A stretch of 41,380 bases of DNA from Akkermansiaceae bacterium (GCA_030725745.1 JANRFH010000052.1:29632-71011), one strand, 5' to 3'; numbered from the stretch's first letter, positions 23,889-32,812 are shown. Translations and numbers: made by a program. The notes: generated by a model not told the origin, from the letters alone.

Positions 23889-25568
23889 ATGAAATCCACG
23901 ATTCTTCTCCTCTTCGTCCTATCGTTTTTCTCAATTACCCCTGCGGAGGCTGCAGGTGGAGGCCACGGCCCGGAGGCGGCATACCCGGAGCTGCAGGATG
24001 GAAGCACACAATACGCAGCTTTCCCTAAGCCGAAGGAGATGTATCCGGAGATCGAGGGTGAGCCTACTTTGATCGATACCCTGAAATCCCGCGCTTCAGC
24101 GGATCCGTTCAATATCGCGGCATCCATCATTTTCCTGCTGGCCATCTGCCACACGTTTGCTGCCGGTTCGCTCAACAAGCTCGCTCATCACTACGAGCAC
24201 ATTCATGAGGAAAATCTTAAGACCCGCGGCCCGAAGGACAAGGAGCACCCAGATGGAGAGCCGGAAGTTTCTTTCCGTGCGACTATTTTCCATTTCCTCG
24301 GCGAGGTTGAGGCGATCTTCGGGATCTGGGTGATAGCGCTGGCGGGTGCTGCGACTTATTTTTATAGCTGGAAGGATTTCGAGGTTTATCTGAATAAGGA
24401 CAAGGTTTTCACGGAGCCTCTCTTCGTGGTGGTGATCATGGCGATCGCGGCCAGCCGTCCGGTGCTGCGTTTTGCCGAAGCCTTGATGTCGAAGGCAGCC
24501 GCAATTGGTAAAGGCACGCCGGCAGCATGGTGGATGAGCGTGCTCATTATCGCGCCCATCCTTGGATCATTCATCACTGAGCCAGCGGCGATGACAATCG
24601 GTGCGATGCTGCTCGCGAAAAAATTCTACCGCTTGAAGCCGGACAAGACGCTTGCATATGCGACGCTTGGACTGCTTTTCGTAAATATTTCTGTGGGTGG
24701 GACGCTCACTCACTTCGCCGCGCCGCCGGTTCTGATGGTGGCGGGAACGTGGAACTGGGACACTCTATTCATGCTGGAGCACTTCGGATGGAAGGCGGTT
24801 GTAGGTGTAGTTATTTCCACGAGCATGTATTTCATTTTCTTCAAAAAGTCTCTGTTCCGTGTAGCAGACAAGGCCGATGGCCGCGAGGATGGTGAGCTTC
24901 ATCCCCAATCATGGGAGGAACGTGAAACACCGGTTCCTGCATGGATTACTGGCGTCCATTTGGCGTTCCTCGCGTGGACGGTTTATACAGCGCACTACCC
25001 TGTGCTGTTTGTTGGTGGGTTCCTGTTCTTCCTCGCCTTCCTGATGGCGACTCGCCACCACCAGAACGAGGTTTCTCTGAAAAGCCCTCTATTAGTCGGG
25101 TTCTTCTTGGCTGGACTTGTCATCCACGGCGGCTGCCAAGGCTGGTGGATCGCACCAATCATTCAGACACTGCCAGATACGGCGCTGATGCTCGGCGCGA
25201 CGATTTTGACGGCCTTCAATGATAATGCTGCAATCACTTATCTCGCCTCACAAGTGGATGGTATTACTTTCAGCGCGAAGCATGCAGTCGTCGCCGGTGC
25301 TGTGACGGGTGGCGGCCTCACGGTCATTGCCAATGCGCCAAACCCGGCCGGTCAGAGCATCCTTTCGAAATATTTCGACGGCGGTGTTTCTCCACTCGGC
25401 TTGTTCCTTGGAGCACTCATTCCAACCATCGTCGTCTATCTCTGTTTCGTTGTGCTTCCAAACGGCCCGGCAAAGGAAGGCGCTATCGATCCAGAACATG
25501 GCTCTGCCCATACCGAGCAAGTGATTCCCGAAGGACAGGGTGACAAGCCCCCTATCCCAGCAAACTAA
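23889..25568 (+). CDS. Putative Na+/H+ antiporter (Na_H_antiport_3-like)
   Basis: A 559-residue polytopic membrane protein with a cleavable signal peptide (MKSTILLLFVLSFFSITPAEA), which fixes the start at ATG 23889. About eleven hydrophobic segments follow. Recognisable blocks are FITEPAAMTIGAMLLAKKFY, VGGTLTHFAAPPVLMVAGTW and TAFNDNAAITYLASQVDG, the last with the paired Asn/Asp character expected of cation-coupling sites in antiporters such as the NhaD-like and Na_H_antiport_3 families. It probably exchanges sodium for protons at the inner membrane. It is divergent from proBA and stands alone. Confidence 0.8.
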   Translation: MKSTILLLFVLSFFSITPAEAAGGGHGPEAAYPELQDGSTQYAAFPKPKEMYPEIEGEPTLIDTLKSRASADPFNIAASIIFLLAICHTFAAGSLNKLAHHYEHIHEENLKTRGPKDKEHPDGEPEVSFRATIFHFLGEVEAIFGIWVIALAGAATYFYSWKDFEVYLNKDKVFTEPLFVVVIMAIAASRPVLRFAEALMSKAAAIGKGTPAAWWMSVLIIAPILGSFITEPAAMTIGAMLLAKKFYRLKPDKTLAYATLGLLFVNISVGGTLTHFAAPPVLMVAGTWNWDTLFMLEHFGWKAVVGVVISTSMYFIFFKKSLFRVADKADGREDGELHPQSWEERETPVPAWITGVHLAFLAWTVYTAHYPVLFVGGFLFFLAFLMATRHHQNEVSLKSPLLVGFFLAGLVIHGGCQGWWIAPIIQTLPDTALMLGATILTAFNDNAAITYLASQVDGITFSAKHAVVAGAVTGGGLTVIANAPNPAGQSILSKYFDGGVSPLGLFLGALIPTIVVYLCFVVLPNGPAKEGAIDPEHGSAHTEQVIPEGQGDKPPIPAN

Positions 25569-25647
25569 GGCCAGTGCGCCGTTAGCCTGAAAAAAGATAA
25601 ATTCAAGGCCGTGTGATGCGGTCTGGAATCTTTAGTCGTGGTTCTCT

Positions 25648-25679
25648 GCTGGGAGTATTGCGCTATAGTCACTCCCAGC
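25648..25679. repeat. Perfect 9-bp hairpin between the antiporter and OmpA-like genes
   Basis: GCTGGGAGT (25648-25656) pairs perfectly with ACTCCCAGC (25671-25679) around a 14-nt loop, in the 182-bp gap between two convergent genes. No T-run follows on either strand, so it may be a REP-like element or a weak bidirectional terminator. Nothing else was recognised in this gap. Confidence 0.4.
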
Positions 25680-25750
25680 CCATGCATGCTAGACACTTCA
25701 GGTGATTTCCCTGTCGTGAACATGATGAGCGTGAGATTCGCAGAGTCTTT

Positions 25751-26983
25751 TTACTTCTTCCTACGTATTCTCCAGACCTCACAGATCTGATTGCGCTCTG
25801 GGCGGGCGCTGCTGAAACGAGTTGTTTGACCGAGGTAAACGGCCTGTACTTTCTGTCCCATACGTTTGCGCCCGGCGTAATACTCTGCAGCTGCTGTAGC
25901 GCGTTCGGAGGAGAGTTTTTCGTTCTTCAAGGCGTCTCCTGTAGTCGATGCATAGCCGACGATAAGGGTGAGATCTCCGTCTGGAACGTCATCGGAGATG
26001 ATGTGTTCGAGTTGAGCCATGTCCTCTGCGCTAAGTTCGCTGGAGCCAGTGGCGTATTCAAGGGTGTGGAGGACGTTTGCGCCGAGATCCACGCCGAGCT
26101 TGCTATATTCGATGTTGATATCGGAGTCCTTCATGCCTTCCAGCGTGCGGAGTCTCTTGAAAAGCTCGACGGCAGCGGGAAGGAGTTCGTTTTCGGATTT
26201 GGCAAAGAGGTTTGCCTCACCGAGTTGTGCTTCGAGTTCTTTGACACGGTTTTCGAAGAAGTCGCGGGATTTTACGACTTCATTGTAGCGGCGTTGGAAA
26301 TCCTCGAATTCTTCGTCGCTGACGGTGCCGGCGTTGTTGGCGAGTTCTTCGCGAATGGCGGCGAGCTGCTGGGCGAGATTGTCGCGCTCCGCACGAGTTT
26401 GATCGAGCATGCTCTTTAGGCTGGTCACCTCTGTGCTAGCATCTAACGCGCGCTGGAGTTCATTGTAGAGGCGTGCGTTTTCCGAAGACACGTCCTGACG
26501 GAGTTTTTCCAAGCGGAGGATTTCGCCGCTGCGCTGTGAGATCTCAACGTCTTTTTCACCCAGCATCTGCTGGAAGCGTCCTGCGATAGCGATGAGCGTA
26601 TCGGCATCGCCCTTCAGGCGCTCGGCGATTTCGTCGATGGGCTCGGAATCTTCAGGGAGAGGGCTCAGCCCCATGGCCATGCGCTCACGGTTGAGTTCAG
26701 TGCGGAGGGCGCGGAGCTCGGCCTCGTGGGCGGTTAGCTGTGGGCTGTCTGTTTCAACTGAACCCTTTCCAGAGTAGTTGGAGAGATTGATCACGGCCAG
26801 GACGACGACCATAGCGAAGATCATGAATAACAGGAAAACGACGGGGCTCATCAAGCCGGAGAGTTTGTTTTTCGCCGGTGTTTCTGCGGCGGTATTTTCG
26901 TTTTCCAGCTGTGCTGAATCTTCGTTCACGACCACAACGGTATCTACGGGCTCTGCCTTCACCGTTTCTTTTTCTTCTGACAT
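25751..26983 (-). CDS. Inner-membrane coiled-coil protein with OmpA-like C-terminal domain
   Basis: A 410-residue protein with an acidic cytoplasmic N-terminus (1-40), one TM segment (about 47-67), a long coiled coil (about 85-275), and a C-terminal OmpA/MotB-like domain (about 300-410). The OmpA-like domain is supported by LTLIVGYASTTGDALKNEKL, LSSERATAAAEYYAGRK and the late Asn/Arg region, matching the pattern GxxxxxGxxxxNxxLSxxRA of the family. It may link the inner membrane to peptidoglycan. No MotA-type partner is nearby, so a motor role is not supported. It lies 48 bp after the HAD gene on the same strand. Confidence 0.8.
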   Translation of the reverse strand: MSEEKETVKAEPVDTVVVVNEDSAQLENENTAAETPAKNKLSGLMSPVVFLLFMIFAMVVVLAVINLSNYSGKGSVETDSPQLTAHEAELRALRTELNRERMAMGLSPLPEDSEPIDEIAERLKGDADTLIAIAGRFQQMLGEKDVEISQRSGEILRLEKLRQDVSSENARLYNELQRALDASTEVTSLKSMLDQTRAERDNLAQQLAAIREELANNAGTVSDEEFEDFQRRYNEVVKSRDFFENRVKELEAQLGEANLFAKSENELLPAAVELFKRLRTLEGMKDSDINIEYSKLGVDLGANVLHTLEYATGSSELSAEDMAQLEHIISDDVPDGDLTLIVGYASTTGDALKNEKLSSERATAAAEYYAGRKRMGQKVQAVYLGQTTRFSSARPERNQICEVWRIRRKK

Positions 26984-27031
26984 GGGCAGACCCTGTCGAA
27001 TCTCGGGGCATCATGTCAATCCCTGCACTAC

Positions 27032-27661
27032 TCAGCCTTTCAATGCGGAGAATTCGTGCGGGTGGTCGAAAAGGTAGGTGGGTTTCGATTTTGCGAGGGA
27101 TTCCCGCGAATTGAAGCCCCAGCTGACGGCTGCATGCGGGATTTTTGCCTTCTGGGCGGCCTTCACATCGCGCAGTTCGTCGCCGATGTAGCACATTTCG
27201 TGGCTTTTTACGGAAAAGGTCTTCCGGATCGCACGGAGATGGCGTGCTTTTCCGGTGAGTTTGGAGGTCGAGGAAACGAATTCGAAAAGATCGCGGATGT
27301 CGTGGTTACGGAGAAAAACATCGACGTTCGCCGTGGAGTTCGAGGTGAGGATGCCGAAGGCTTCGGTGTGATTGCGTAGCTCGGTGAGGGCTTCCTTCAT
27401 GCCGTCGATGAGTTGGAGTCGCTCGATATTCGCCCGCATCATACCGGTGCCGCGGGCGATGATAGATGGGACGCGGCGCTTAGGAATGTCGAGTTTCTTG
27501 AGGATTTCTTTGAGAGAAAGATGACGGAGATCAGCAATCTCATGCTGCTCTACCTCGCGGATGCCATAGTCCGGGGCGATTTCATTGAAAATGATGCGGG
27601 TTTCTCCAAGGGTGTCCGCAATGGTGCCATCGAAGTCGAAGATCAGTGCCCTGTATTTCAT
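27032..27661 (-). CDS. HAD-superfamily hydrolase (phosphoglycolate phosphatase-like)
   Basis: A 209-residue cytosolic phosphatase-like protein starting at ATG 27661 (MKYRALIFDFDGTIADTLGE). HAD motif I is FDFDGT (D9, D11), motif II is ILTSNS, motif III is the Lys region around KLTGKARHLRAI, and motif IV is YIGDELRDVKAAQKA. A helical cap of C1 type lies between motifs I and II. This is the Gph/PpaX-like subgroup; the substrate cannot be told from sequence. The in-frame ORF upstream to 27736 overlaps the REP-like element and is not family-like. Confidence 0.9.
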   Translation of the reverse strand: MKYRALIFDFDGTIADTLGETRIIFNEIAPDYGIREVEQHEIADLRHLSLKEILKKLDIPKRRVPSIIARGTGMMRANIERLQLIDGMKEALTELRNHTEAFGILTSNSTANVDVFLRNHDIRDLFEFVSSTSKLTGKARHLRAIRKTFSVKSHEMCYIGDELRDVKAAQKAKIPHAAVSWGFNSRESLAKSKPTYLFDHPHEFSALKG

Positions 27662-27706
27662 GACTGAAAATCTGTGCGGAGGACAATCTCGTTGCGAGCC
27701 AAATAT

Positions 27707-27780
27707 GGAGCGCGGCTTTTCAAGCCGTTGGGGCACCTTTCGCAGGTTCTTTGGGTGTGAAAGATGGAAAGCCGCGCTCC
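27707..27780. repeat. REP-like inverted repeat between tsaD and the HAD gene
   Basis: GGAGCGCGGCTTTT (27707-27720) and GAAAGCCGCGCTCC (27767-27780) are inverted copies with 13 of 14 pairs, separated by 46 nt. It lies 11 bp past the tsaD stop. No T-run follows, so a repeat/REP element is more likely than a terminator. Confidence 0.6.
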
Positions 27781-27790
27781 CTATAGAGCC

Positions 27791-28792
27791 TCAGAGACTT
27801 AGGTTCGGATTGATATCTCCTCCGAGACCATCGGTTTTCCCTGCGAAAAACCTCAGAAGCCCTGCGAAGGCGATCATGGCAGCATTGTCTGTGCAGAGCG
27901 TGCCTTCGGCAATGGTAAGGCCGATGCCTTCCTTTGTACAACGCGCCTCGAAGGCGCTGCGCACAGCTTTGTTCAGGCTTACTCCGCCGGAAAGGCCGAT
28001 GAGATCCGTGCGGGCGAGTTTCGCTGCGCGCATGGTTTTCTCCACCAGTACCTCGATGACTGCGGTCTGAAAAGATGCTGCGATGTCTTGGATCTTCGCG
28101 TTGTTGTCCTTCTGGAGCGTGTAGAGCACTGCGGTTTTTAGACCGGAGAAGGAAAAATCCAGCTCGCCACCCTGCATCATAGATCTTGGGAAATCGTAGG
28201 CCTTCGGGTCGCCGTCCTTCGCTGCCTTCTCGATTTCGGGGCCGCCGGGGTAGGGTAGGCCGAGCATTTTCCCGACCTTGTCGAAAGCCTCACCCGCTGC
28301 ATCGTCGCGGGTGGTGGCCATCTTTTCATAATCTCCCGCGCCTTTCACCTTCATCAGCAGCGTGTGGCCGCCGGAAACGATGAGCCCCACATGCGGAGGA
28401 ACCTCCGTTCCGCCGATGAAAGGGGAGAGTAGGTGACCCTCCATGTGATTGACCCCCACGAAAGGTTTCCCGGAAACGCAGGACATCGCTTTCGCCGCCG
28501 TGCTGCCGACGAGTAGGGAGGAGGCGAGCCCCGGCCCCATCGTTGCGCCGAAAACATCCACATCTCCCATGCCGATCCCTGCTGTATTCAGCGCCTGCTC
28601 GACCAGCCCGCCCAGGCACAGCGAATGACTGCGCGAAGCGATTTCCGGCACCACGCCGCCATGTTCTCGGTGTTCTGCAATCTGCGATGCCACCTCGCTG
28701 GCAAGTACCTCCGCCGCTCCGCCCGGCTCCCCGCGCAGGATCGCCACCGCCGTCTCATCACAGGAACTCTCAATCGCCAGAAATACCGCCAC
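27791..28792 (-). CDS. tsaD: tRNA N6-adenosine threonylcarbamoyltransferase
   Basis: A 333-residue enzyme transferring the threonylcarbamoyl group to A37 of ANN-decoding tRNAs, with TsaB and TsaE as partners. It shows the ASKHA-fold N-terminus LAIESSCDETAVAI, the HREHGGVVPEIASRSH segment, the metal-binding H116/H120 of VNHMEGH, VSGGHTLL, and the C-terminal CTDNAAMIAFAG with the third metal ligand D302. Length is normal. The other Tsa genes are absent from the window. Confidence 0.97.
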   Translation of the reverse strand: MAVFLAIESSCDETAVAILRGEPGGAAEVLASEVASQIAEHREHGGVVPEIASRSHSLCLGGLVEQALNTAGIGMGDVDVFGATMGPGLASSLLVGSTAAKAMSCVSGKPFVGVNHMEGHLLSPFIGGTEVPPHVGLIVSGGHTLLMKVKGAGDYEKMATTRDDAAGEAFDKVGKMLGLPYPGGPEIEKAAKDGDPKAYDFPRSMMQGGELDFSFSGLKTAVLYTLQKDNNAKIQDIAASFQTAVIEVLVEKTMRAAKLARTDLIGLSGGVSLNKAVRSAFEARCTKEGIGLTIAEGTLCTDNAAMIAFAGLLRFFAGKTDGLGGDINPNLSL

Positions 28793-28836
28793 GCGCGGAT
28801 AATCTATACCTGCCGCCTCCTCGGCAATAGCGAAGC

Positions 28837-29430
28837 TCAGTCACGATCCTTCAGCCACTGCCGTGAAAAGTTCTCCAAATCCGGGAAAAACTCGTCGTAG
28901 AGCATTTCCAGCTCTTCCCGGTTTTTCACGAAATCCTCTTCCGCAGCAAGCACTCCGGCCGCCACTGGGCTGCGCGTCGCCACCCGGCGGAAGGTCAGCG
29001 CCAGCCCACCGATGCTTGAATAGCTGCCCAGCCAGTTTTCTGAAATCATCCTCGGCAGCACCGCCCTGAGCTGCGGGCTTAACCATTCGTCGTGGGCGAG
29101 AAGCGTCTGATGGCAGCGGTCGATGAACTCCTGCCGCGCCTCATCCCCACCCGGCCACCGGGTGGAGAGGAAATAGTCGTAGAAAACATCCACCACAATC
29201 CCCGCCAACCTCGTCCGATGCGGCGAAAGAAGCCGCCGCGCCTGCGAAAAAGTTGGATGGGCGTCGGTGAAAGCATCCACCGCTCGGTGCTGGAGAATGC
29301 CGCGCACCACTGCCTGCGGGAATCGTTTCTCCAAAGTCACCGGCAAGCCTTTCGCAAAGTCGCCCAGCAAATTGCCGACAAGTGATTCGTCGGTGGGCTC
29401 AGCGAGATAGAGATGGGCGAGGAAATTCAA
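28837..29430 (-). CDS. ACP phosphodiesterase-like protein (DUF479)
   Basis: A 197-residue protein matching the AcpH/DUF479 family, which removes the 4'-phosphopantetheine arm from acyl carrier protein. The open frame extends upstream to 29802 but similarity begins at LNFLAHLYLAEPTDESLVGN, so the likely start is TTG at 29430, with no clear Shine-Dalgarno. Other family segments are GNLLGDFAKG, IVVDVFYDYFLSTRW with the metal-ligand Asp, and a C-terminal LYDEFFPDLENFSRQWL. It lies 44 bp upstream of tsaD on the same strand. Confidence 0.82.
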   Translation of the reverse strand: MNFLAHLYLAEPTDESLVGNLLGDFAKGLPVTLEKRFPQAVVRGILQHRAVDAFTDAHPTFSQARRLLSPHRTRLAGIVVDVFYDYFLSTRWPGGDEARQEFIDRCHQTLLAHDEWLSPQLRAVLPRMISENWLGSYSSIGGLALTFRRVATRSPVAAGVLAAEEDFVKNREELEMLYDEFFPDLENFSRQWLKDRD

Positions 29431-29548
29431 TGAAGTGAATCTTTGCACGGTTTGCCCGCGATGCCAGCCACATAAAGGGCGCAATGATAAATTACCGAAG
29501 CCTACGGCGCTCACAAACCGCAAATCCGATTTGACCTGCACATCCTCT

Positions 29549-29566
29549 TGTGCGAAGCTCCGCACA
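29549..29566 (+). promoter_or_regulatory. Palindrome at the vapB start, candidate operator
   Basis: TGTGCG-AAGCTC-CGCACA is a perfect 6-bp inverted repeat whose last base is the A of the vapB ATG. VapBC complexes repress their own promoters by binding such palindromes just upstream. The site is inferred from position and symmetry only. Confidence 0.35.
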
Positions 29567-29766
29567 TGGCGACCAACATTGAGCTGAACGAAGCCCTCCT
29601 CACCAAGGCGATGAAGCTCGGAGGTATGAGAACCAAGAAGGAAGCGGTGAACGAGGCTCTTGCCGAATATGTCCGGCACCGTGAGCAGCTCAAAATCACC
29701 GAAATGTTTGGCAAGATCGAGTTCGACGAAGCATTCGATTACAAGGAACAAAGGAAAGTCCGGTGA
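29566..29766 (+). CDS. vapB: VapB-family antitoxin
   Basis: A 66-residue protein starting at ATG 29566 (MATNIELNEALLTKAMKLG). The ribbon-helix-helix core and the GGMRTKKEAVNEALAEYVRH block are typical of VapB antitoxins of the DUF2191 type; the C-terminal tail (EFDEAFDYKEQRKVR) would fill the toxin active site. Its stop overlaps the toxin start by 4 nt (GTGA), so the pair is co-translated. An in-frame extension to 29548 adds only six residues. Confidence 0.9.
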   Translation: MATNIELNEALLTKAMKLGGMRTKKEAVNEALAEYVRHREQLKITEMFGKIEFDEAFDYKEQRKVR

Positions 29767-30170
29767 GGGTGATCGTCGATACAGATGTCTGGTCGGAGGC
29801 ATTTCGCAAAAGCGGCTCGAAATCCGGGTATGTCGAAGAACTTGGCAATCTGATCCATGAAGGGCGAATCCAGATGATCGGATTTATCCGGATGGAGATC
29901 CTTTGCGGAATCAAGGGCGAGACGATGTTCAGCAACCTCGCCACGAAATTGGAAGCCTTTCCCGACAGAACGCTCGATGAGAAGGTATTTGTCACCGCAG
30001 CCAGCTTCTTCAATCTTTGCCGAAGTAAAGGGATTCAGGGTTCGAACAACGATTTCATCATCTGCGCATGTTCGGTGCTTTGGAAAATGCCAATTCTGTC
30101 GAAGGACAAGGATTTCACCGGATACCAAAAAATCCTCCCCATCGAAATCGCAAGACCCAGGAAGAGCTAG
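29763..30170 (+). CDS. vapC: VapC-family PIN-domain toxin
   Basis: A 135-residue PIN-domain ribonuclease starting at GTG 29763. The acidic active site is complete: D6/D8 in VDTDVW, E45 in RMEILCG, D97 in SNNDFIICA and D115/D117 in LSKDKDF. Members cut tRNA or rRNA when released from VapB. In contrast to the other toxin genes in this window, it appears intact. thiH begins 51 bp downstream on the same strand. Confidence 0.93.
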   Translation: MRVIVDTDVWSEAFRKSGSKSGYVEELGNLIHEGRIQMIGFIRMEILCGIKGETMFSNLATKLEAFPDRTLDEKVFVTAASFFNLCRSKGIQGSNNDFIICACSVLWKMPILSKDKDFTGYQKILPIEIARPRKS

Positions 30171-30221
30171 AAATCGCCGATAGTTGTTGGACGCGGGCCC
30201 TCTGTTGTTGCAGCTTCCGCC

Positions 30222-31349
30222 ATGCCGTTTTCCGCATCCTATCCCGAGCTCATCGAGAACCCGACGCCTCTCATGCGCCGGTTCCTTGCTTTGCTTGATG
30301 AGGATGTCTCGCTGGAAGCGCTCGCGCAGAAGAGCCAGCTCGCTACTAGGCAGAATTTCGGGAAGACCATGCGGCTCTTCGCGCCTCTCTATGTCTCGAA
30401 TGAGTGTGTGAACAACTGCTCCTACTGCGGCTTTTCTCGCGATGCCGCCATCCTACGCACCACCTTGACCGTGGATCAGGTCGTCACCGAAGCGAAGCAC
30501 CTGCACGCGCAGGGTTTCCGGAATCTCCTACTCGTTGCCGGGGAGCATCCGAAATTTGTTTCCGAAGGCTACCTCCAGAAATGCCTCGATGCACTCATCC
30601 CGCTTTTCCCCACGCTCGCTCTAGAGGTCGGCCCCATGGAGGACGATCAATACACCGAGCTAGTCGATCACGGTGCGGAGGGGCTGATCGTTTATCAGGA
30701 AACCTATCATCGGGAAACCTACGAGACTCTTCACACTGCGGGGCCTAAGAAGAAATTCGATTGGCGACTCGATTGCCCGGAGCGCGCCTATGCGGGAGGC
30801 TTCCGGCGTATCGGGATTGGCGCACTTTTCGGATTGGCCGATTGGAAACACGAAGCCCTCTCTCTCGCGGCGCACCTCGAATACCTCTACAAGCATTGCT
30901 GGAAGGCACAGTTCTCCGTTGCGTTTCCGCGCATGCGTCCCTACGCGGGAAATTACCAATACGAGCCGGATCCGAATCGCTACCTTCCGGATGCTGCGCT
31001 GCTGCGTTTGGTCACTGCCTTCCGCATCATTTTTCCGCAGGTCGCCATCGTGCTTTCTACCCGTGAGCCAGCGCCCTTGCGTGATGCGATGGCCTCGCTC
31101 GGCATCACCCACATGTCCGCAGGTGCACGCACAGAACCGGGAGGATACACCGGAGCAGGATCGGACGATCTGCACCTCACCGTGAAAGGCCGCCGGGTCG
31201 AGCTTTCCGAAAAATCAGGAAAGGAAAAAGCCACCGAGCAGTTTCAGATCCATGACACGCGCAGCCCGGCGGAGATTGCGGAGATGCTGCGGGCGCAGAA
31301 TATCGATCCGGTTTGGAAAGACTTTGATCAGGTTTTGGTGCAGGCCTGA
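30222..31349 (+). CDS. thiH: 2-iminoacetate synthase
   Basis: A 375-residue radical-SAM enzyme that cleaves tyrosine to dehydroglycine and p-cresol for the thiazole half of thiamine. The 4Fe-4S motif is CVNNCSYC (C62, C66, C69). Further family segments are LLLVAGEHPKFVSEGYLQ, LIVYQETYHRETYETLH, RIGIGALFGLADWKHEAL and PRMRPYAGNYQ, with a C-terminal GARTEPGGYTG. Length matches ThiH. No thiG, thiF or thiS is adjacent, and the 51-bp leader is too short for a TPP riboswitch. Confidence 0.95.
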   Translation: MPFSASYPELIENPTPLMRRFLALLDEDVSLEALAQKSQLATRQNFGKTMRLFAPLYVSNECVNNCSYCGFSRDAAILRTTLTVDQVVTEAKHLHAQGFRNLLLVAGEHPKFVSEGYLQKCLDALIPLFPTLALEVGPMEDDQYTELVDHGAEGLIVYQETYHRETYETLHTAGPKKKFDWRLDCPERAYAGGFRRIGIGALFGLADWKHEALSLAAHLEYLYKHCWKAQFSVAFPRMRPYAGNYQYEPDPNRYLPDAALLRLVTAFRIIFPQVAIVLSTREPAPLRDAMASLGITHMSAGARTEPGGYTGAGSDDLHLTVKGRRVELSEKSGKEKATEQFQIHDTRSPAEIAEMLRAQNIDPVWKDFDQVLVQA

Positions 31350-31376
31350 AGCTGGTTGGTCTGTCGGGCTTTTTTT
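31344..31376 (+). terminator. Probable intrinsic terminator of thiH
   Basis: GCCTGA (31344-31349, containing the thiH stop) can pair with TCGGGC (31364-31369), including one G-U pair, and is followed directly by seven T residues. The stem is short and the loop long, so strength is uncertain. Confidence 0.45.
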
Positions 31377-31445
31377 CTACAGGGAGGGAGGAGAAAAAGG
31401 AGGAAGAACCTAGCGGGTGGTTTGAATGATACACGCCGATTGAAG

Positions 31446-32774
31446 TCAGCGCTCCATCTCAGCAGTGTAAACCGGCTGCCCATCCACATCGTGATGGGTG
31501 AAAGTTGCTTTATTCCCATCGACATTGATTGAGGCGAAGCCGCCTTTCACACGAAGGAACTGGTGCTCCGGGCGTTTGTCCTTCTGGTTCCAGCCTCCGG
31601 CGTGGGCGTCTGAAGATGCACCGCAGCCGAATTCGTTGAGGCCGGTTTCGGGATCGATGGAATGGTATTGCCAATGGCGGTCGCCGTTGATGACGAAGCA
31701 GCCGGGGATGGATGACAGGAATTTGCGCAGACGCTCACCTTCGTAATGGTATCCTTTGTTGGCATGATTGTCGTTTTTGCTATCGCGATCGGGGCCGACG
31801 ACAGGGGTGGCGGAGATGTAGAGTTTGAAAGTGGCATCCGAGGCCTTCATCGTTTCCTCAAGCCATGCCCATTGTTCCTTTCCGAGGATGGATTTTTCCG
31901 GGCCGTCTTCCATGGTGTTCGGAGAGCGGAATTCGCGGCCTTCGGGCAGCCAGATCTGGAGGTTTTTTCCCCAGCGGAAAGTGCGGTAGGGTTTGTCGGA
32001 TTGCGGGATTTGTTCACGCCAAATTTGGAGGCCTTGCTCCCAAGTGAGATCGCCAAAGCCAACGCCCGGCCATGCATCGTCCTTGGTGATATCATGGTCA
32101 TCATGCATCCAGTAGGACGGGATTTCACGATGGAGTGCTTTCTGAAACGGGAGGGCATACATGCGCCCCCAGCGGTAGCGCGCGAGATCCATGTTTTTCG
32201 ATTTAGGTTCCTTGCGGTCGTAATAAACCGTGTCGCCCGTTTGGATGAAAAACGACGGATTCAGGTCGAGCATGGAGCGGTAGATCTTGTGGCCGTTCGC
32301 TTTGTCGTCGCGCGTCTCGAATTCCTGGCAGGTGGAGACGGTGAAGGTGATGGGCTTTTCTGTTTCAGGTGCCGGCGCGGTGGTGAAAGTTCCGCGTATT
32401 TCCGCTCCATCCCTTCCCCCTACCAATCCCTGAGCTTCAAAGCTGTATCTGGTGTCCGGCTCAAGTCCTTCGATTTTAAACTGGCGGCAGAAATCCGTAT
32501 CAGAATCGACCCCAGTCCATGGAGTGCTCTTGATTTTCTCGCGATCACCTATTGGGTAGTAATTGAAACGAACTTTTCCTTCGATGCCTGGAACTGTCCA
32601 ATTCGGTGCGCCAGCTTTCCATTCATCGGCTCTGTTTCCGGGTTCGGCATCGCGGGTTAGCCTTGTCCATAAGACGGCAGACGAGTCAGAGACTTCGCCG
32701 ATCTTCACGCCGTTGGCGAGGCCAGCGGCATGGCAGGGGGCGAGGGTGAAAAGCAGAAGGGCTAGGTTTTTCAT
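31446..32774 (-). CDS. PhoD-like alkaline phosphatase / metallophosphatase
   Basis: A 442-residue exported protein with signal peptide MKNLALLLFTLAPCHA, an N-terminal Fn3-like PhoD domain (VLWTRLT through TRYSFEAQG) and a calcineurin-like catalytic domain with FFIQTGDTVYYD, MHDDHD, and NGDRHWQYHS carrying the metal-binding Asp, Asn and His residues. The family hydrolyses phosphodiesters or phosphomonoesters with Ca/Fe. It is likely periplasmic, helping phosphate acquisition. No Pho regulatory site was recognised. It is convergent with thiH. Confidence 0.88.
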   Translation of the reverse strand: MKNLALLLFTLAPCHAAGLANGVKIGEVSDSSAVLWTRLTRDAEPGNRADEWKAGAPNWTVPGIEGKVRFNYYPIGDREKIKSTPWTGVDSDTDFCRQFKIEGLEPDTRYSFEAQGLVGGRDGAEIRGTFTTAPAPETEKPITFTVSTCQEFETRDDKANGHKIYRSMLDLNPSFFIQTGDTVYYDRKEPKSKNMDLARYRWGRMYALPFQKALHREIPSYWMHDDHDITKDDAWPGVGFGDLTWEQGLQIWREQIPQSDKPYRTFRWGKNLQIWLPEGREFRSPNTMEDGPEKSILGKEQWAWLEETMKASDATFKLYISATPVVGPDRDSKNDNHANKGYHYEGERLRKFLSSIPGCFVINGDRHWQYHSIDPETGLNEFGCGASSDAHAGGWNQKDKRPEHQFLRVKGGFASINVDGNKATFTHHDVDGQPVYTAEMER

Positions 32775-32812
32775 GGGGTATAATTTGGCGGTGGTTCTGT
32801 GGCGGTTGCAGT

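Noticed and set aside
25569-25750. tRNA or small RNA gene in the 182-bp gap
   Set aside because: No cloverleaf or conserved T-loop was found; only a 9-bp hairpin is present.
30171-30221. TPP riboswitch before thiH
   Set aside because: Only 51 bases separate vapC and thiH and no thi-box elements are visible.
31746-32660. 304-codon plus-strand ORF
   Set aside because: It lies antisense to the PhoD-like gene, whose motifs and signal peptide are clear; the plus-strand translation shows no domain.
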